Assembly (NCBI RefSeq): GCF_003399765.1
Contig: NZ_NFZV01000012.1
Coordinates: 1-64,000 of the forward strand
Direction: 5' to 3'
Length of the DNA: 64,000 bases
Origin: Alkalilimnicola ehrlichii
GTDB lineage: Bacteria; Pseudomonadota; Gammaproteobacteria; Nitrococcales; AK92
Positions within the stretch are counted from its first letter, which is position 1. Every line of letters starts with the position of its first letter. The notes under the pieces are model-generated. The model searched no databases, was not told the DNA's origin, and saw nothing but the letters and a program-made list of their open reading frames with translations. The translations under genes were made by a program, and so were the position numbers. This document shows positions 22,160 through 32,161 of the stretch, one piece after another.

Positions 22160-23953
22160 TTAGTAGACGCGGGCCTTCGGCGGGAAGACCTCGACCTCGT
22201 CGGTCAGCGTGTACATGTGAACCGGGCGGTAATCGATCGCCACTTTGCCTTGGGTATCGACCCAGGACAGCGAGTGTTTCATCCACTCGTCGTCGTTCCG
22301 ATCCGGGAAATCCTCGCGGGCGTGGGCGCCGCGGCTTTCTTCGCGGTTAACGGCCGAACGAATGGTGGATACCGCACAACCGAGCAGATTCTCCAGCTCC
22401 AAGGTTTCGATCAGGTCCGAGTTCCAGACCAGCGAACGGTCGCTGACGCCGACCTCGGCAAAGGAGCGATATACCTCGTCCATCTTCTCGCAACCTTCGG
22501 CCAGGCTTTCGCCGGTGCGGAACACCGCGGCATAGTTCTGCATAACATGCTGCATGTCGGCGCGGATATCCGCCGTCGGCCGTTCGCCCTTGGCGTTGCG
22601 AATCCGATCCAGGCGCTCCAGCGCGAGATCGGAGCCGTTCTTCGGCAGCGGGCGGTGGTGCTCGCCGGCGTCTTTAACGATCTCGGCGGCGCGAATAGCC
22701 GCCGAACGGCCAAAGACCACGAGGTCAAGCAGCGAGTTTGAGCCCAGACGGTTAGCCCCGTGCACCGAGACGCACGCAGCTTCCCCGATGGCCATCAGAC
22801 CGGGAACGATCTGGTCAGGGTTGCCGTCCTTCAGCGTGACGACTTCGCCCCGGTAGTTGGTCGGAATGCCGCCCATATTGTAGTGAACCGTCGGAATAAC
22901 CGGGATCGGCTCTTTGGTGACGTCTACGCCAGCGAAGATTTTCGCCGACTCGGCAATACCCGGTAGGCGCTCGTTAATAACTTCGGCGCCCAGGTGCTCC
23001 AGATGTAGGTGGATATGATCTTTCTTCGGACCGACACCCCGGCCTTCACGAATCTCTACCGTCATGGAGCGGGAAACGACGTCGCGCGATGCAAGATCTT
23101 TTGCGTTCGGCGCGTAACGCTCCATAAACCGCTCGCCATCGGAGTTCGTCAGGTAACCGCCCTCGCCGCGTACGCCTTCGGTAATCAAACAGCCGGAGCC
23201 GTAAATACCGGTCGGATGGAACTGGACGAACTCCATATCCTGTAGCGGCAAACCTGCGCGTAGCACCATGCCGTTCCCGTCGCCGGTGCAGGTATGAGCG
23301 GAGGTGCAGGAGAAATAGGAACGGCCGTAACCGCCGGTGGCTAAAACCACGATATGAGCCCGGAACCGGTGCAAGGTGCCGTCGGCCAGATTCAGCGCAA
23401 TAACACCCCGGCAAGCGCCCTCTTCGTCCATGATGAGATCGATGGCGAAGTACTCGATGAAGAACTCGGCCTCATGCTTTAGAGCTTGCTGATAAAGCGT
23501 ATGTAGGATGGCATGGCCGGTGCGGTCGGCGGCGGCGCAGGTGCGTTGGGCGCGGCCTTCGCCGTAACGGGTGGTCATTCCGCCGAACGGGCGTTGATAG
23601 ATTTTGCCTTCTTCGGTGCGCGAGAACGGCACACCGTAATGTTCCAGCTCGACAATGGCGGGAATGGCTTCCCGACACATGTACTCGATAGCGTCCTGGT
23701 CGCCGAGCCAGTCGGACCCCTTCACGGTATCGTACATGTGCCAACGCCAGTCGTCTTCGCCCATGTTGCCGAGCGCAGCGGAAACCCCGCCCTGCGCGGC
23801 TACAGTGTGACTCCGAGTCGGAAACACTTTGGTGACACAAGCTGTTTTCAGGCCTTTCTCGGCCATACCGAACGTAGCACGCAAACCGGCACCGCCTGCG
23901 CCGACGACGACAACGTCGTACGTATGATCAATAATCGTGTAATCGCCTGACAT
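22160..23953 (-). CDS. sdhA: Succinate dehydrogenase flavoprotein subunit
   Basis: 597 residues. FAD-binding [12 protein letters not shown], the covalent-FAD histidine H49 in [32 protein letters not shown] and the capping domain are all present, as is the C-terminal KHSLSW segment. It oxidises succinate to fumarate in the TCA cycle on the cytoplasmic face of the inner membrane. The sdhD stop is only three bases upstream, so translation is coupled. Maturation needs SdhE, encoded just downstream. Confidence 0.97.
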   Translation of the reverse strand: MSGDYTIIDHTYDVVVVGAGGAGLRATFGMAEKGLKTACVTKVFPTRSHTVAAQGGVSAALGNMGEDDWRWHMYDTVKGSDWLGDQDAIEYMCREAIPAIVELEHYGVPFSRTEEGKIYQRPFGGMTTRYGEGRAQRTCAAADRTGHAILHTLYQQALKHEAEFFIEYFAIDLIMDEEGACRGVIALNLADGTLHRFRAHIVVLATGGYGRSYFSCTSAHTCTGDGNGMVLRAGLPLQDMEFVQFHPTGIYGSGCLITEGVRGEGGYLTNSDGERFMERYAPNAKDLASRDVVSRSMTVEIREGRGVGPKKDHIHLHLEHLGAEVINERLPGIAESAKIFAGVDVTKEPIPVIPTVHYNMGGIPTNYRGEVVTLKDGNPDQIVPGLMAIGEAACVSVHGANRLGSNSLLDLVVFGRSAAIRAAEIVKDAGEHHRPLPKNGSDLALERLDRIRNAKGERPTADIRADMQHVMQNYAAVFRTGESLAEGCEKMDEVYRSFAEVGVSDRSLVWNSDLIETLELENLLGCAVSTIRSAVNREESRGAHAREDFPDRNDDEWMKHSLSWVDTQGKVAIDYRPVHMYTLTDEVEVFPPKARVY

Positions 23954-23956
23954 CCA

Positions 23957-24340
23957 CTAGCCTCCGAATGCGACCCGCAGCACCGCGAAGATGCCTGCCG
24001 CAGCAAGCACGTATGCGATGAACTTGGTGAGAACGATGCTGGTAAGCTTCAGCCACTCGGTGTGGATGTAGTCTTCGTAAACAACCTGCATCCCCAGCTG
24101 TGCATGGTGGAAAGTGACCGCAAGCAACAGAACCAAAAGCACGGCAGTGACCGGCGAACCGATCCAGGCAGCGACAGTCTCGTAGTCCGCGCCGGCGTGG
24201 CTGATCAGGCCCCAAACAAACCAAATGTAAAGCGGCACCAAGGCTACGGCGGTAAGCCGCTCGATCCACCAATGGTGCACCCCGTCTTTAGCAGAACCCA
24301 GGCCTTTTGCCCGGCTCAACGGTGTACGTAAGCTCATCAC
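23957..24340 (-). CDS. sdhD: Succinate dehydrogenase membrane anchor subunit
   Basis: 127 residues with three membrane helices (about 31-48, 57-77, 95-120). The heme-ligand and quinone-site region HAQLGMQVVYEDYIH is intact. It starts by a four-base overlap with the sdhC stop and ends three bases before sdhA. With SdhC it forms the cytochrome b anchor of complex II. Confidence 0.94.
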   Translation of the reverse strand: MMSLRTPLSRAKGLGSAKDGVHHWWIERLTAVALVPLYIWFVWGLISHAGADYETVAAWIGSPVTAVLLVLLLAVTFHHAQLGMQVVYEDYIHTEWLKLTSIVLTKFIAYVLAAAGIFAVLRVAFGG

Positions 24341-24729
24341 GCGCCTCCCACAATGAAGACCAACAACCAGGTCAGCACGGTGAGTACGACACTGGCGATC
24401 GCAACAACGCGCGCACTACGCAAGACGGTCTCAATCTTCAGACCGTAACCGGCGTCCCAGATCAAGTGCCGAATGCCGTTGCAAAGGTGGTAGTACAGCG
24501 CGAAGGTAAAGCCAAATAGGATAATCTGGCCGATAATGCTACCGAAGATTGCTTGTGCGGTAGCGTAGGCTTCCGGTCCGCTTGCGATAGCAGCCAACCA
24601 ATAGACCAGCAGTACGCTGCCCAAGGTCAGCGCGACGCCGGTCATACGGTGGAGAATGGAGGGAATTCCTGTCCAGCCTAGCTTATAAATTTGTAAATGG
24701 GGGGAAAGCGGTCTTTTATCCGTCTGCAT
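24337..24729 (-). CDS. sdhC: Succinate dehydrogenase cytochrome b556 subunit
   Basis: 130 residues, three membrane helices. Family signatures RPLSPHLQIYKL, the quinone-site region ILHRMTGVALTLG and the heme-ligand region YHLCNGIRHLIWD are present. First gene of sdhCDAB. The upstream 154 bases separate it from the DUF1674 gene on the same strand and presumably hold the main promoter. Confidence 0.95.
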   Translation of the reverse strand: MQTDKRPLSPHLQIYKLGWTGIPSILHRMTGVALTLGSVLLVYWLAAIASGPEAYATAQAIFGSIIGQIILFGFTFALYYHLCNGIRHLIWDAGYGLKIETVLRSARVVAIASVVLTVLTWLLVFIVGGA

Positions 24730-24883
24730 CTATTGACTCGCTCTGCAGTGGGTCATGCCGGTAAACGGCGGGTAAGCTAAACGCTTGCGAACGCTAAAGC
24801 AAGTGTTCGTCGCTCAACTTGTGGAGTCGAAAACGGTTCAGCCACGACAGATTCGATGTTCAAACTGCCGAATATTCCAAGCT

Positions 24884-25075
24884 TTAACGCCTAAAATCGG
24901 AACAGCGCCCGTTCCGCTCCCAATCGCCGTAGCGCGTAGGCTCCGGCCCCTTCGGTCCGCCGATTTCCTTCGGCATGGGCGGCTGTGTCGCCGTCGTGGT
25001 ATCCTGCGGGGTGCGTTCGTCGGCCTGCTTGGGGGCCGGCTCTCTCCTAGTCACTTCGCTCGTCATAATCATCAT
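24884..25075 (-). CDS. DUF1674 protein, SDHAF4-like succinate dehydrogenase assembly factor
   Basis: 63 residues. The C-terminal 25 residues carry the DUF1674 signature [17 protein letters not shown] followed by GRCSDF. This is the domain of mitochondrial SDHAF4/Sdh8, which binds flavinylated SdhA and promotes its union with SdhB. The N-terminal part is polar, Pro- and Thr-rich and likely disordered. Start may be the ATG at 25075 or the fourth codon. It lies 154 bases upstream of sdhC on the same strand, so its partner is implied by context. Short length and low complexity make it easy to miss, but the motif is unmistakable. Confidence 0.85.
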   Translation of the reverse strand: MMIMTSEVTRREPAPKQADERTPQDTTTATQPPMPKEIGGPKGPEPTRYGDWERNGRCSDFRR

Positions 25076-25320
25076 TCAATCGGTTGCTGTTAGAACGCGC
25101 GGCATTATCGCACAAGTGACTGGGCAGGCGTAGTGTTTAGGTGTATTGATGGCCGATATCGGGCCTAATCCGTATTCTACGGCTTGGCGACGGAACGGCG
25201 GCCTTGCGGCGCACACGTGCGCGAACGCTGCCCCGCCAGCGAAGCCAAATCGAGTGCGAGCGAACCGGACGGATCGCGCGTTCGATTATGATATTTTGCA
25301 CTTGGCGATAGGAGTTCATA

Positions 25321-26331
25321 ATGACCCAGCCCTGGCTACCACTACTTCCGGCAGCGGCGCAGATCAACGAGCAAGGAGCGGTCATCGCCGATACGGCAAC
25401 GGACGCCAAAGCGGCAACAACCCAAGCTTCTCTCGCTCCGCTGCCTAGCCAAGCGGTTATCCGCGTAACCGGAGCCGATGCGGCCGAGTTTTTACACAGC
25501 CAGCTGAGCAACGACATCCGGGGGCTAGGCGAGGCCGAAACGTGCCTCGCCGCGTACTGCAATCCGAAGGGGCGGATGCTTGCCCTGTTTCGGGTTGTCC
25601 GGGATGGCGACGACTTCCTCTTATTGCTAGAACGGGAGTTGATGGCAACCGTTCTTCCCCGCCTGAAGATGTTTGTGCTACGCGCTAAAGTCACGCTTAG
25701 CGAAGAAACAGAGATGCTGGCCCTGGGTATTGCGCGCACCGAGGCGCCGTTAAAGGCTCTTTTTGGCGACTTACCGCAGGGCAAAGGCGTAGTACGCGAC
25801 ACAAACGCCTACCTGCTACGGCTGCCGAGTGCTGAGCGCTTGTACCTGTTACTTGCCAAGCCCGCGGAGATGAGCCGTTATTGGCCGTCGTTGACTGCCG
25901 ACGCCGCCGTTGTAGGAACAGCCGCATGGCGCTTGCTGATGATCCGCGCGGGTCTACCCGATGTGTTCGGCGCGACTCAAGAAAGCCTTATTCCACAAAC
26001 GGTTAACTTAGATTTGCTCGATGGCATCAACTTCAAAAAAGGCTGCTATCCTGGGCAGGAGATCGTCGCGCGTATGCACTATCTCGGCAAATTAAAGCGC
26101 CGGATGTACCGCGTCAGGGTCGCAAGCCAGGAAATAGCTGCCGGCGGGGAAGTTCGGGATGCGAAAGATGCTTTGGTGGGCGAGTTGGTACTAGCCGCGC
26201 CGAGCGACGAAGACGGCTGTAGCGAAGCGCTTGCCGTACTTCGCATAGACCGTCTCGAAGACCCCAACCTACATGTCGGTAAAGCTCCGGTCGGTCTTTT
26301 AACGCAAGCGTACGAGATTCCTCAGGAATAA
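25321..26331 (+). CDS. ygfZ: tRNA-modifying/Fe-S assembly protein YgfZ
   Basis: 336 residues of the folate-binding YgfZ/GcvT-like family (IBA57 homologues), which supports maturation of certain [4Fe-4S] enzymes. The signature KGCYPGQEIVARMHYLG with its conserved cysteine is intact, as is the N-terminal VTGADAAEFLHSQLSNDI. It is divergent from the DUF1674-sdh unit, so two Fe-S/SDH maturation genes face each other. A ribosome site (ATAGGAG) precedes the ATG. Convergent with lysS across tandem hairpins. Confidence 0.92.
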   Translation: MTQPWLPLLPAAAQINEQGAVIADTATDAKAATTQASLAPLPSQAVIRVTGADAAEFLHSQLSNDIRGLGEAETCLAAYCNPKGRMLALFRVVRDGDDFLLLLERELMATVLPRLKMFVLRAKVTLSEETEMLALGIARTEAPLKALFGDLPQGKGVVRDTNAYLLRLPSAERLYLLLAKPAEMSRYWPSLTADAAVVGTAAWRLLMIRAGLPDVFGATQESLIPQTVNLDLLDGINFKKGCYPGQEIVARMHYLGKLKRRMYRVRVASQEIAAGGEVRDAKDALVGELVLAAPSDEDGCSEALAVLRIDRLEDPNLHVGKAPVGLLTQAYEIPQE

Positions 26332-26340
26332 GGCCACTAG

Positions 26341-26398
26341 ATGGCGCATAGCGGTGCTATGCGCCATGCTCGCCCTAAGCGTCGGCACCGATTAGGGC
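26341..26398. terminator. Tandem hairpins between ygfZ and lysS
   Basis: First stem: ATGGCGCATAGC with GCTATGCGCCAT, loop GGT (26341-26367). Second: GCCCTAA with TTAGGGC (26372-26398), ending next to the lysS stop. Neither has a long T-tract; together they separate two convergent genes. Confidence 0.65.
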
Positions 26399-27895
26399 TT
26401 AGTCGCCAGCCACTTCCGGACGCATTGCCGGAAACAGCAGCACATCTCGAATCGAAGCCGAATCGGTCAGCAGCATCACCAGGCGGTCAATACCAATGCC
26501 CTCCCCAGCCGTCGGCGGCAAGCCATACTCCAAAGCACGGATATAATCCGCATCATAGTGCATAGCCTCTTCGTCGCCGGCATCTTTCTCCGCCACTTGT
26601 TGGCGAAAACGCTCGGCCTGGTCTTCCGCGTCGTTGAGCTCGGAGAAGCCGTTCGCGATTTCGCGCCCGCCAATGAATAACTCAAACCGGTCGGTCACGA
26701 ACGGGTCGCTGTCTTTAGGCCGAGCCAAAGGCGAAACTTCAACCGGATAATCGATCACGAATGTCGGCTCGCGCAGCTTATGTTCAGTGGTTTTCTCAAA
26801 CACTTCTAGCTGCAACTTACCTAGGCCGTAACCGTCCTTAACCGGAATGCCAAGGCTCTCGCACAGACTCTGAGCGGCGTCGAGCGTTTGCAACTGGTCG
26901 CGGCGTATATCCGGGTTGTGTTGCAGAATCGCATCGACAACGCTAATCCGATCAAAGGCCTTGCCAAAATCAAAGGTTTCGCCTTGGTAAGCGATCTTGG
27001 CACTACCGACAACCTGTACCGCCAACTCCCGCAGCATAGCTTCGGTCAAGTCCATCAGGTCATGGTAATCGGCATAAGCTTGATAGAACTCAAGCATCGT
27101 AAACTCGGGGTTATGGCGCGTCGATACGCCTTCGTTGCGGAAATTACGGTTAATTTCGTAAACCTTCTCGAAGCCGCCGACGACCAGCCGCTTGAGATAT
27201 AGCTCGGGCGCGATCCGCAGATACAGCGGCATATCCAACGCGTTGTGATGCGTGATAAACGGACGCGCGGTGGCGCCCCCTGGTATCGGCTGCATCATCG
27301 GCGTTTCGACTTCCAGAAAGCCCCGATAATTCAGGAACTCGCGAATATGCGCCACGATACGACTGCGCAACACAAAGGTCCGGCGCGAGTCCTCATTCAT
27401 AATCAAATCGACATAGCGTTGTCGATAGCGCGCTTCCTGATCCGTTAGGCCGTGAAACTTTTCCGGTAACGGGCGCAAAGACTTCGTGAGTAAGCGCGCT
27501 TCGCCAAGGCGTACCGATAATTCGCCGGTACGGGTGCGGAACAAGACGCCTTCGCCCCCGATAACATCGCCCACGTCCCAGGTTTTAAACGCTTTGTAAA
27601 CGCCTTCCGGTAATTCGTCGCGGGCGAGAAACAGCTGGATGCGGCCGGACATATCCTGGAGCTGGGTAAAGCTTGCCTTCCCCATCACCCGCTTAGCCAT
27701 CATACGGCCGGCGACCCGCACCCGAACGGCTGCCGTTTCAAGCTTCTCGTCGTCCCAATCGCCATACTGTCGATGCAGGTCCGCCGCCAACGAATCCCGT
27801 CGAAAGTCGTTGGGAAACGCTTGGCCTTCCTCTCTCATCGCGGCTAGCTTTTCCCGCCGCTGCGCGACCAGTTTGTTTTCTTCCTGACTGCTCAT
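26399..27895 (-). CDS. lysS: Lysyl-tRNA synthetase, class II
   Basis: 498 residues from the ATG at 27895 (reads [14 protein letters not shown]), with GAAGG upstream; an in-frame ATG 34 codons earlier would add a stretch unlike the family. OB-fold anticodon-binding domain (about 60-160) followed by the class II core with motif 2 ([21 protein letters not shown]) and motif 3 ([14 protein letters not shown]). It charges tRNA-Lys. It lies downstream of prfB on the same strand, the conserved prfB-lysS pair. Confidence 0.96.
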   Translation of the reverse strand: MSSQEENKLVAQRREKLAAMREEGQAFPNDFRRDSLAADLHRQYGDWDDEKLETAAVRVRVAGRMMAKRVMGKASFTQLQDMSGRIQLFLARDELPEGVYKAFKTWDVGDVIGGEGVLFRTRTGELSVRLGEARLLTKSLRPLPEKFHGLTDQEARYRQRYVDLIMNEDSRRTFVLRSRIVAHIREFLNYRGFLEVETPMMQPIPGGATARPFITHHNALDMPLYLRIAPELYLKRLVVGGFEKVYEINRNFRNEGVSTRHNPEFTMLEFYQAYADYHDLMDLTEAMLRELAVQVVGSAKIAYQGETFDFGKAFDRISVVDAILQHNPDIRRDQLQTLDAAQSLCESLGIPVKDGYGLGKLQLEVFEKTTEHKLREPTFVIDYPVEVSPLARPKDSDPFVTDRFELFIGGREIANGFSELNDAEDQAERFRQQVAEKDAGDEEAMHYDADYIRALEYGLPPTAGEGIGIDRLVMLLTDSASIRDVLLFPAMRPEVAGD

Positions 27896-28041
27896 GCTGC
27901 CTTCTTTACTCAAGTCCGAGGCGGGACGCAACCCGCGGTGATACATCAAGGGGTGTCGAATGCGCGGGGCGGAAAGCCCCTGCTTGGCAGTGGACATCTG
28001 CCGCTACTGGCTAAGCGCTAACGACCAACCCGCGGAGCGGT

Positions 28042-29140
28042 CTACAAGCCCGCTTTCAAGCTAGCTTCGATAAACTGGTCAAGGTCGCCGTCCAAGACCG
28101 ACTGAGTATTTCCAACCTCGACGCTCGTACGCAAGTCTTTGATACGCGATTGATCTAGGACATAGGAGCGGATCTGGCTACCCCAGCCGATATCGGCTTT
28201 GGTTTCTTCGACCTTATCCTGTTCTGCGCGTCGCTTTTGCATTTCCAGCTCATACAGTTTGGCTTTGAGCTGCTTCATCGCGGTCGCGCGGTTTTTATGT
28301 TGCGAACGATCGTTCTGGCATGCAACCACGATACCGGTTGGGTTGTGGGTAATTCGAATCGCCGATTCGGTCCGGTTAACGTGCTGCCCACCGGCGCCGC
28401 TGGCGCGGTACGTATCGATACGCAAATCGGCCGGATTGATGTCGATGTCGAAATCGTCGTCGATTTCCGGCGATACGAATACCGAGGCAAAGCTCGTATG
28501 CCGGCGATTACCGGAATCGAAAGGGGACTTGCGGACCAGCCGATGCACGCCGGTTTCGGTGCGCAACCAACCAAAAGCATACTCGCCTTCGAACTTGATC
28601 GTCGCACTCTTGATGCCCGCCACCTCGCCGTCGGAGACTTCTATCATCTCGGTTTTAAAGCCGCGCCGCTCTCCCCAACGGAGATACATACGCAGAAGCA
28701 TGCTGGCCCAATCCTGTGCCTCGGTACCCCCCGAACCGGCCTGGATATCGACAAAGGCGTTATTGGGGTCCATCTCGCCAGAGAACATCCGGCGAAATTC
28801 AAGCGTAGAAAGCTCCTGCTCGAACTCGCCTAAATCGTTGGCAACCGCTTGGATGGTCTCGTCGTCGCCCTCTTCTTTCGCTAGCTCAAGCAAATCCGAA
28901 GCATCATCCAAACCGCTAGCCAACCGGCTCAGCACATGGACAACGGCCTCCAGAGAGGCTCGCTCCTTGCCGAGCGCCTGTGCCCGGTCGGGATCGTTCC
29001 ATACATCCGGCTGCTCCAGTTCGCGGCTAACCTCTTCTAGCCGAGCGTGCTTTTCCTCGTAGTCAAAGGTACCCCCTAAGGGCTTCGTAACGCCCTTGAA
29101 GGTCGCTGATCTGTTGGATAAGCGTATTAACTTCTAACAT
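28042..29140 (-). CDS. prfB: Peptide chain release factor 2, programmed +1 frameshift
   Basis: Starts at the ATG at 29140 ([20 protein letters not shown]), reads 25 codons to an in-frame TGA, and continues in the +1 frame ([19 protein letters not shown]) for a total of 365 residues. RF2 signatures are the SPF tripeptide in [15 protein letters not shown] and the catalytic GGQ in [14 protein letters not shown]2 ends translation at UGA and UAA. Unlike the homopolymer breaks elsewhere, this break is the known autoregulatory site. Upstream is the GGDEF-EAL gene; lysS is downstream. Confidence 0.97.
29062..29077 (-). promoter_or_regulatory. prfB programmed frameshift site
   Basis: On the minus strand: AGGGGG, TAC, then CTT TGA C. 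The internal Shine-Dalgarno-like AGGGGG three bases before CTT and the slippery CUU-UGA-C are the same as in E. coli prfB. Low RF2 stalls the ribosome at UGA and favours the +1 shift, so RF2 controls its own synthesis. Confidence 0.95.
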
Positions 29141-29272
29141 GAATAAGCTCGCCCTTTCTGGCCAATTAAATGCCTACGCGCCGCTGCCGTCAGCAGCTAC
29201 AACGCACTCGAAACGAAGGGGAGCAATCTTACTACACCAGGACAGCTTATGTTGACCGTCTTGGGAAAGAGC

Positions 29273-31810
29273 TTAGGCACAAACCGCCACTTGATGCGGG
29301 TCGTTACGAGGTTCGGAGATGAAGTTGCCTTGCACGAAATCGACTCCGCTTTCCGATAGATAGCGGAGAACCTCAGCATTTTCGACAAATTCGGCAACGG
29401 TACGAATCCCGGAGGCCTTCGCAATTTCTACGATAGAGAGCACGACGGCCCGGTCTATCGGGTCGCTGACCACGCCTTTAGTAAAGAGGCCGTCGATCTT
29501 AATGAAATCGACGGCAAGATTTTTTAGCTGGCCGAACGAGCAAAAACCGCTCCCGAAATCATCGAGTGCGAAACGGCAGCCGAGTGCTCGTAGCTGATCG
29601 ATCAAGCCACGCGCCGCAGCAAGGTTAGTGATCGCAGACGTTTCGGTGATCTCGAAGCACAACGCGCTCGGATCGACACCGTGGTTGGCCAAGAGACGAA
29701 CGATCTCATTAGCCAGACCCGGATCGGCTATCGTATGGGCGGAGAGGTTGATCGAGAAATTAATGGATCGCCCGGCAGCCTGTTGGATCGCTAACTCTTC
29801 GACCGCTCGCCGTAACACCCAGCGGTCGATCGCCGGCATTAGATTGAAACGTTCGGCCGTCGGTAAAAACGCTTCGGGCATCACAACCTGGCCATCCGCG
29901 CCTCGCAATCTCAGCAGAACCTCGTAATGATTGACCTGCTCTTCGGGAATCTCCCACTGCCCACCCGGCACAGTTGGCGCAATGACATGCTTAATGGCAA
30001 CGATGGGATGAAAAGCCAGATCGAAACGGTCTTCTTCTAACGCCTCGTGCAAGCGACTAGACCATCCGAGTTCCAAATCCATTGCACGTTTTTTATCGCT
30101 TTCCGGCTCGTAAACGTGCACACAATTGCGCCCTTTCTCTTTTGCGACATGGCAAGCCAAGTCGGCATTGGCAAGCACCTCGCCTGGAGAGTCCGAACTT
30201 TCGTCGATAAGCGCAACGCCGATAGAAGCACTAATGTTATAGCGCTTATCAGCGTACACAAAAGTTTCGCTGGCGATCAAACGGCGAAACTCCTCCGCCA
30301 CCTGAGCGGCCTCCTCTTCGGCGACATCGCCGAGTATGATCGCGAACTCATCGCCCCCTAAACGCGCCAAGGTATCCGTCGCTCGCACGCGTCCCTGCAA
30401 AACCTGTCCGACGTCGATTAACAACCGGTCTCCCGCACTATGCCCCGCGGTATCGTTTATGTACTTAAATTGGTCAAGGTCGATATAGAGTAGTGCGCTT
30501 CGAGTATCGCCCTGCCCCAGACGCTGGACCCGATCCTCCAGCGCTTTCTCCAAGTAGCAACGGTTCAATAGCTTCGTTAATGCATCGTGATTTGCTTGCC
30601 AGCGAAGCTCTTCCTCTAGCAATTTACGTTCGGATACATCGCGAAAAGCAACAACAGAGCCCTCTCTTTCACCCCCAATATAGAGCGGGTGCACCGTACA
30701 CTCGACGGGAATGGCGCGGCCACTGCGAGTCCAAAAGCTGGTTTGCCAACCGCTGAGATGTTCGCCCCGCGCGTAAGCTGCCGTTAGCAAACAATCCCCC
30801 TCGGGAATCGCCGATCCGTCCGCCGCCGAGCCATGGAATAGATCTCGCGGCGAGATGCCTAAATACTGCTCTGGGGTGTCGAAGCCGAGAACACGCTGCG
30901 CCGCAGAGTTCATAAACGTAATGGCGCCTTTGTTATCAACGCCGTACACGCCGTCTCCGACAGAGCACAAAATACCTTGCAAGCGCTGTCTCTGCTTCTC
31001 GATAGAACGCCGGTGATGAATAGTCCGGCTCATCGCATCGACTCGCGCCAGAAAAAGCGCTGCGGCCTCGCTTTTAAACATGCACTCGACAGCGCCGGCC
31101 GCCAATGCATCCATAATGACGCGATCGAGATAGCTGCCCGTAATTATTGCCAGGGACATTTCTGCCGTTACCGGATTCTCCCTTAGTCGTCGACACAGCT
31201 CATCCCCGGTCGATCCGGGCATAAAGTAATCGATAATGGCAATGTCGTAATCTCCCGAACAGGCAAGCTCAAAACCCTCCTCTACGGAGGCGGCAGTGTC
31301 GACCTGATAGCCGTGACGACTCAGTAGTTTTCGGTAGCTACCGCGGACGGTCGGCGAGTCGTCCACAAATAGCATGCGTATATCCGACACTGCATTCTCC
31401 CTTCGCTCCTCATCCAGCCAACTCCCTAGCTCAAAACGCGCTTCGATGAGTTTGCGAAGGGATCTGGCCACATCCATATAGTCTTGCCATAGCACCAGCG
31501 CAGTCCGCGGGCGCCGGGAGCTCCAGCTCATTTGAGCAGGGTCCGCCATTTCGCTTAACACGACGACCGCTAGCGGGCGTTGTTTAGCGCTGTCCAAGTA
31601 CGTTAATAGATCGTCCGTCATGGGATCGGTTCGCAGCGGCCACTCCAGGACCACGCCGTCAAACCGCTCCCCTCGTATATCGAGCGCTGCTAACGCCTCC
31701 TGGCTGCTAGCAACTGCCGTCACGACAAAACCTTCCATCTCAAGCAATTTGCTCAAGACATGTCGTAACGTTGCGGATCGTTCAACAAGCAGCGTTCGGT
31801 GCATACACAC
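29273..31810 (-). CDS. Two-receiver PAS-GGDEF-EAL response regulator
   Basis: 845 residues. Order: receiver 1 (about 4-124), receiver 2 (144-265), PAS (about 278-400), GGDEF (about 405-570), EAL (about 585-840). Receiver 1 is degenerate: E10 replaces the acidic pair and E56 (VVLEWPL) replaces the phosphorylated Asp. Receiver 2 is normal, with D150/D151 and D194. The cyclase has LGGDEFAII and an I-site RATD five residues before it. The phosphodiesterase has EVLLR in place of EALLR, but NLSAHTI, ETSAI, DDFGSG, KIDG and AEFVEN remain, so both activities look possible. Predicted to make or break cyclic di-GMP in response to a partner kinase, which is not in this window. Confidence 0.9.
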   Translation of the reverse strand: MCMHRTLLVERSATLRHVLSKLLEMEGFVVTAVASSQEALAALDIRGERFDGVVLEWPLRTDPMTDDLLTYLDSAKQRPLAVVVLSEMADPAQMSWSSRRPRTALVLWQDYMDVARSLRKLIEARFELGSWLDEERRENAVSDIRMLFVDDSPTVRGSYRKLLSRHGYQVDTAASVEEGFELACSGDYDIAIIDYFMPGSTGDELCRRLRENPVTAEMSLAIITGSYLDRVIMDALAAGAVECMFKSEAAALFLARVDAMSRTIHHRRSIEKQRQRLQGILCSVGDGVYGVDNKGAITFMNSAAQRVLGFDTPEQYLGISPRDLFHGSAADGSAIPEGDCLLTAAYARGEHLSGWQTSFWTRSGRAIPVECTVHPLYIGGEREGSVVAFRDVSERKLLEEELRWQANHDALTKLLNRCYLEKALEDRVQRLGQGDTRSALLYIDLDQFKYINDTAGHSAGDRLLIDVGQVLQGRVRATDTLARLGGDEFAIILGDVAEEEAAQVAEEFRRLIASETFVYADKRYNISASIGVALIDESSDSPGEVLANADLACHVAKEKGRNCVHVYEPESDKKRAMDLELGWSSRLHEALEEDRFDLAFHPIVAIKHVIAPTVPGGQWEIPEEQVNHYEVLLRLRGADGQVVMPEAFLPTAERFNLMPAIDRWVLRRAVEELAIQQAAGRSINFSINLSAHTIADPGLANEIVRLLANHGVDPSALCFEITETSAITNLAAARGLIDQLRALGCRFALDDFGSGFCSFGQLKNLAVDFIKIDGLFTKGVVSDPIDRAVVLSIVEIAKASGIRTVAEFVENAEVLRYLSESGVDFVQGNFISEPRNDPHQVAVCA

Positions 31811-32161
31811 CCCTTATGACTACGGGCGGCCCGTCGGACGGAACATACGACGGCTACGAAATCCTACTCGGGCTTGCTGAACGCGTTTGGAAATCGAACC
31901 CATCCCTTGGCTCTGCAGAAATGCTGTGACTGTTCTATTAGGCGCCTCGCCTCTTACCTGAGTGGTCGCCTAATGTTGTTATGCTTTGACGTATTGGAAC
32001 GTTAATTATCATTTTCCGGCAGCGGAAGCAACAAGGACAAATTGTCACATTCGGGGAAAATCACCTGCTTTTTGTTTCTTATACAGCAGCTTATCGCTTT
32101 TTTTCACTCTTCCCGCAATCCTGCGCCTGGCACCGGCAGTTTTATACTTAACATTTTTTCT
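31811..32161. other. 351-bp intergenic region, hrpA to GGDEF-EAL gene
   Basis: No convincing coding sequence. It must hold the hrpA 3' end and the promoter of the GGDEF-EAL gene (both minus strand). An 8-bp inverted repeat ATTAGGCG/CGCCTAAT spans 31937-31974. The 31978-32160 part is AT-richer than the surroundings. I cannot assign a promoter with confidence. Confidence 0.4.

Noticed and set aside
25137-25802. 221-codon minus-strand frame across the start of ygfZ
   Set aside because: Shadow of ygfZ; Ser/Arg-rich, no start context.
29273-30060. Inactive EAL domain because of EVLLR instead of EALLR
   Set aside because: Other metal and catalytic motifs (NLS, ETS, DDFG, KID, AEFVEN) remain, and EVL variants occur in active enzymes, so loss of activity is not supported by sequence.
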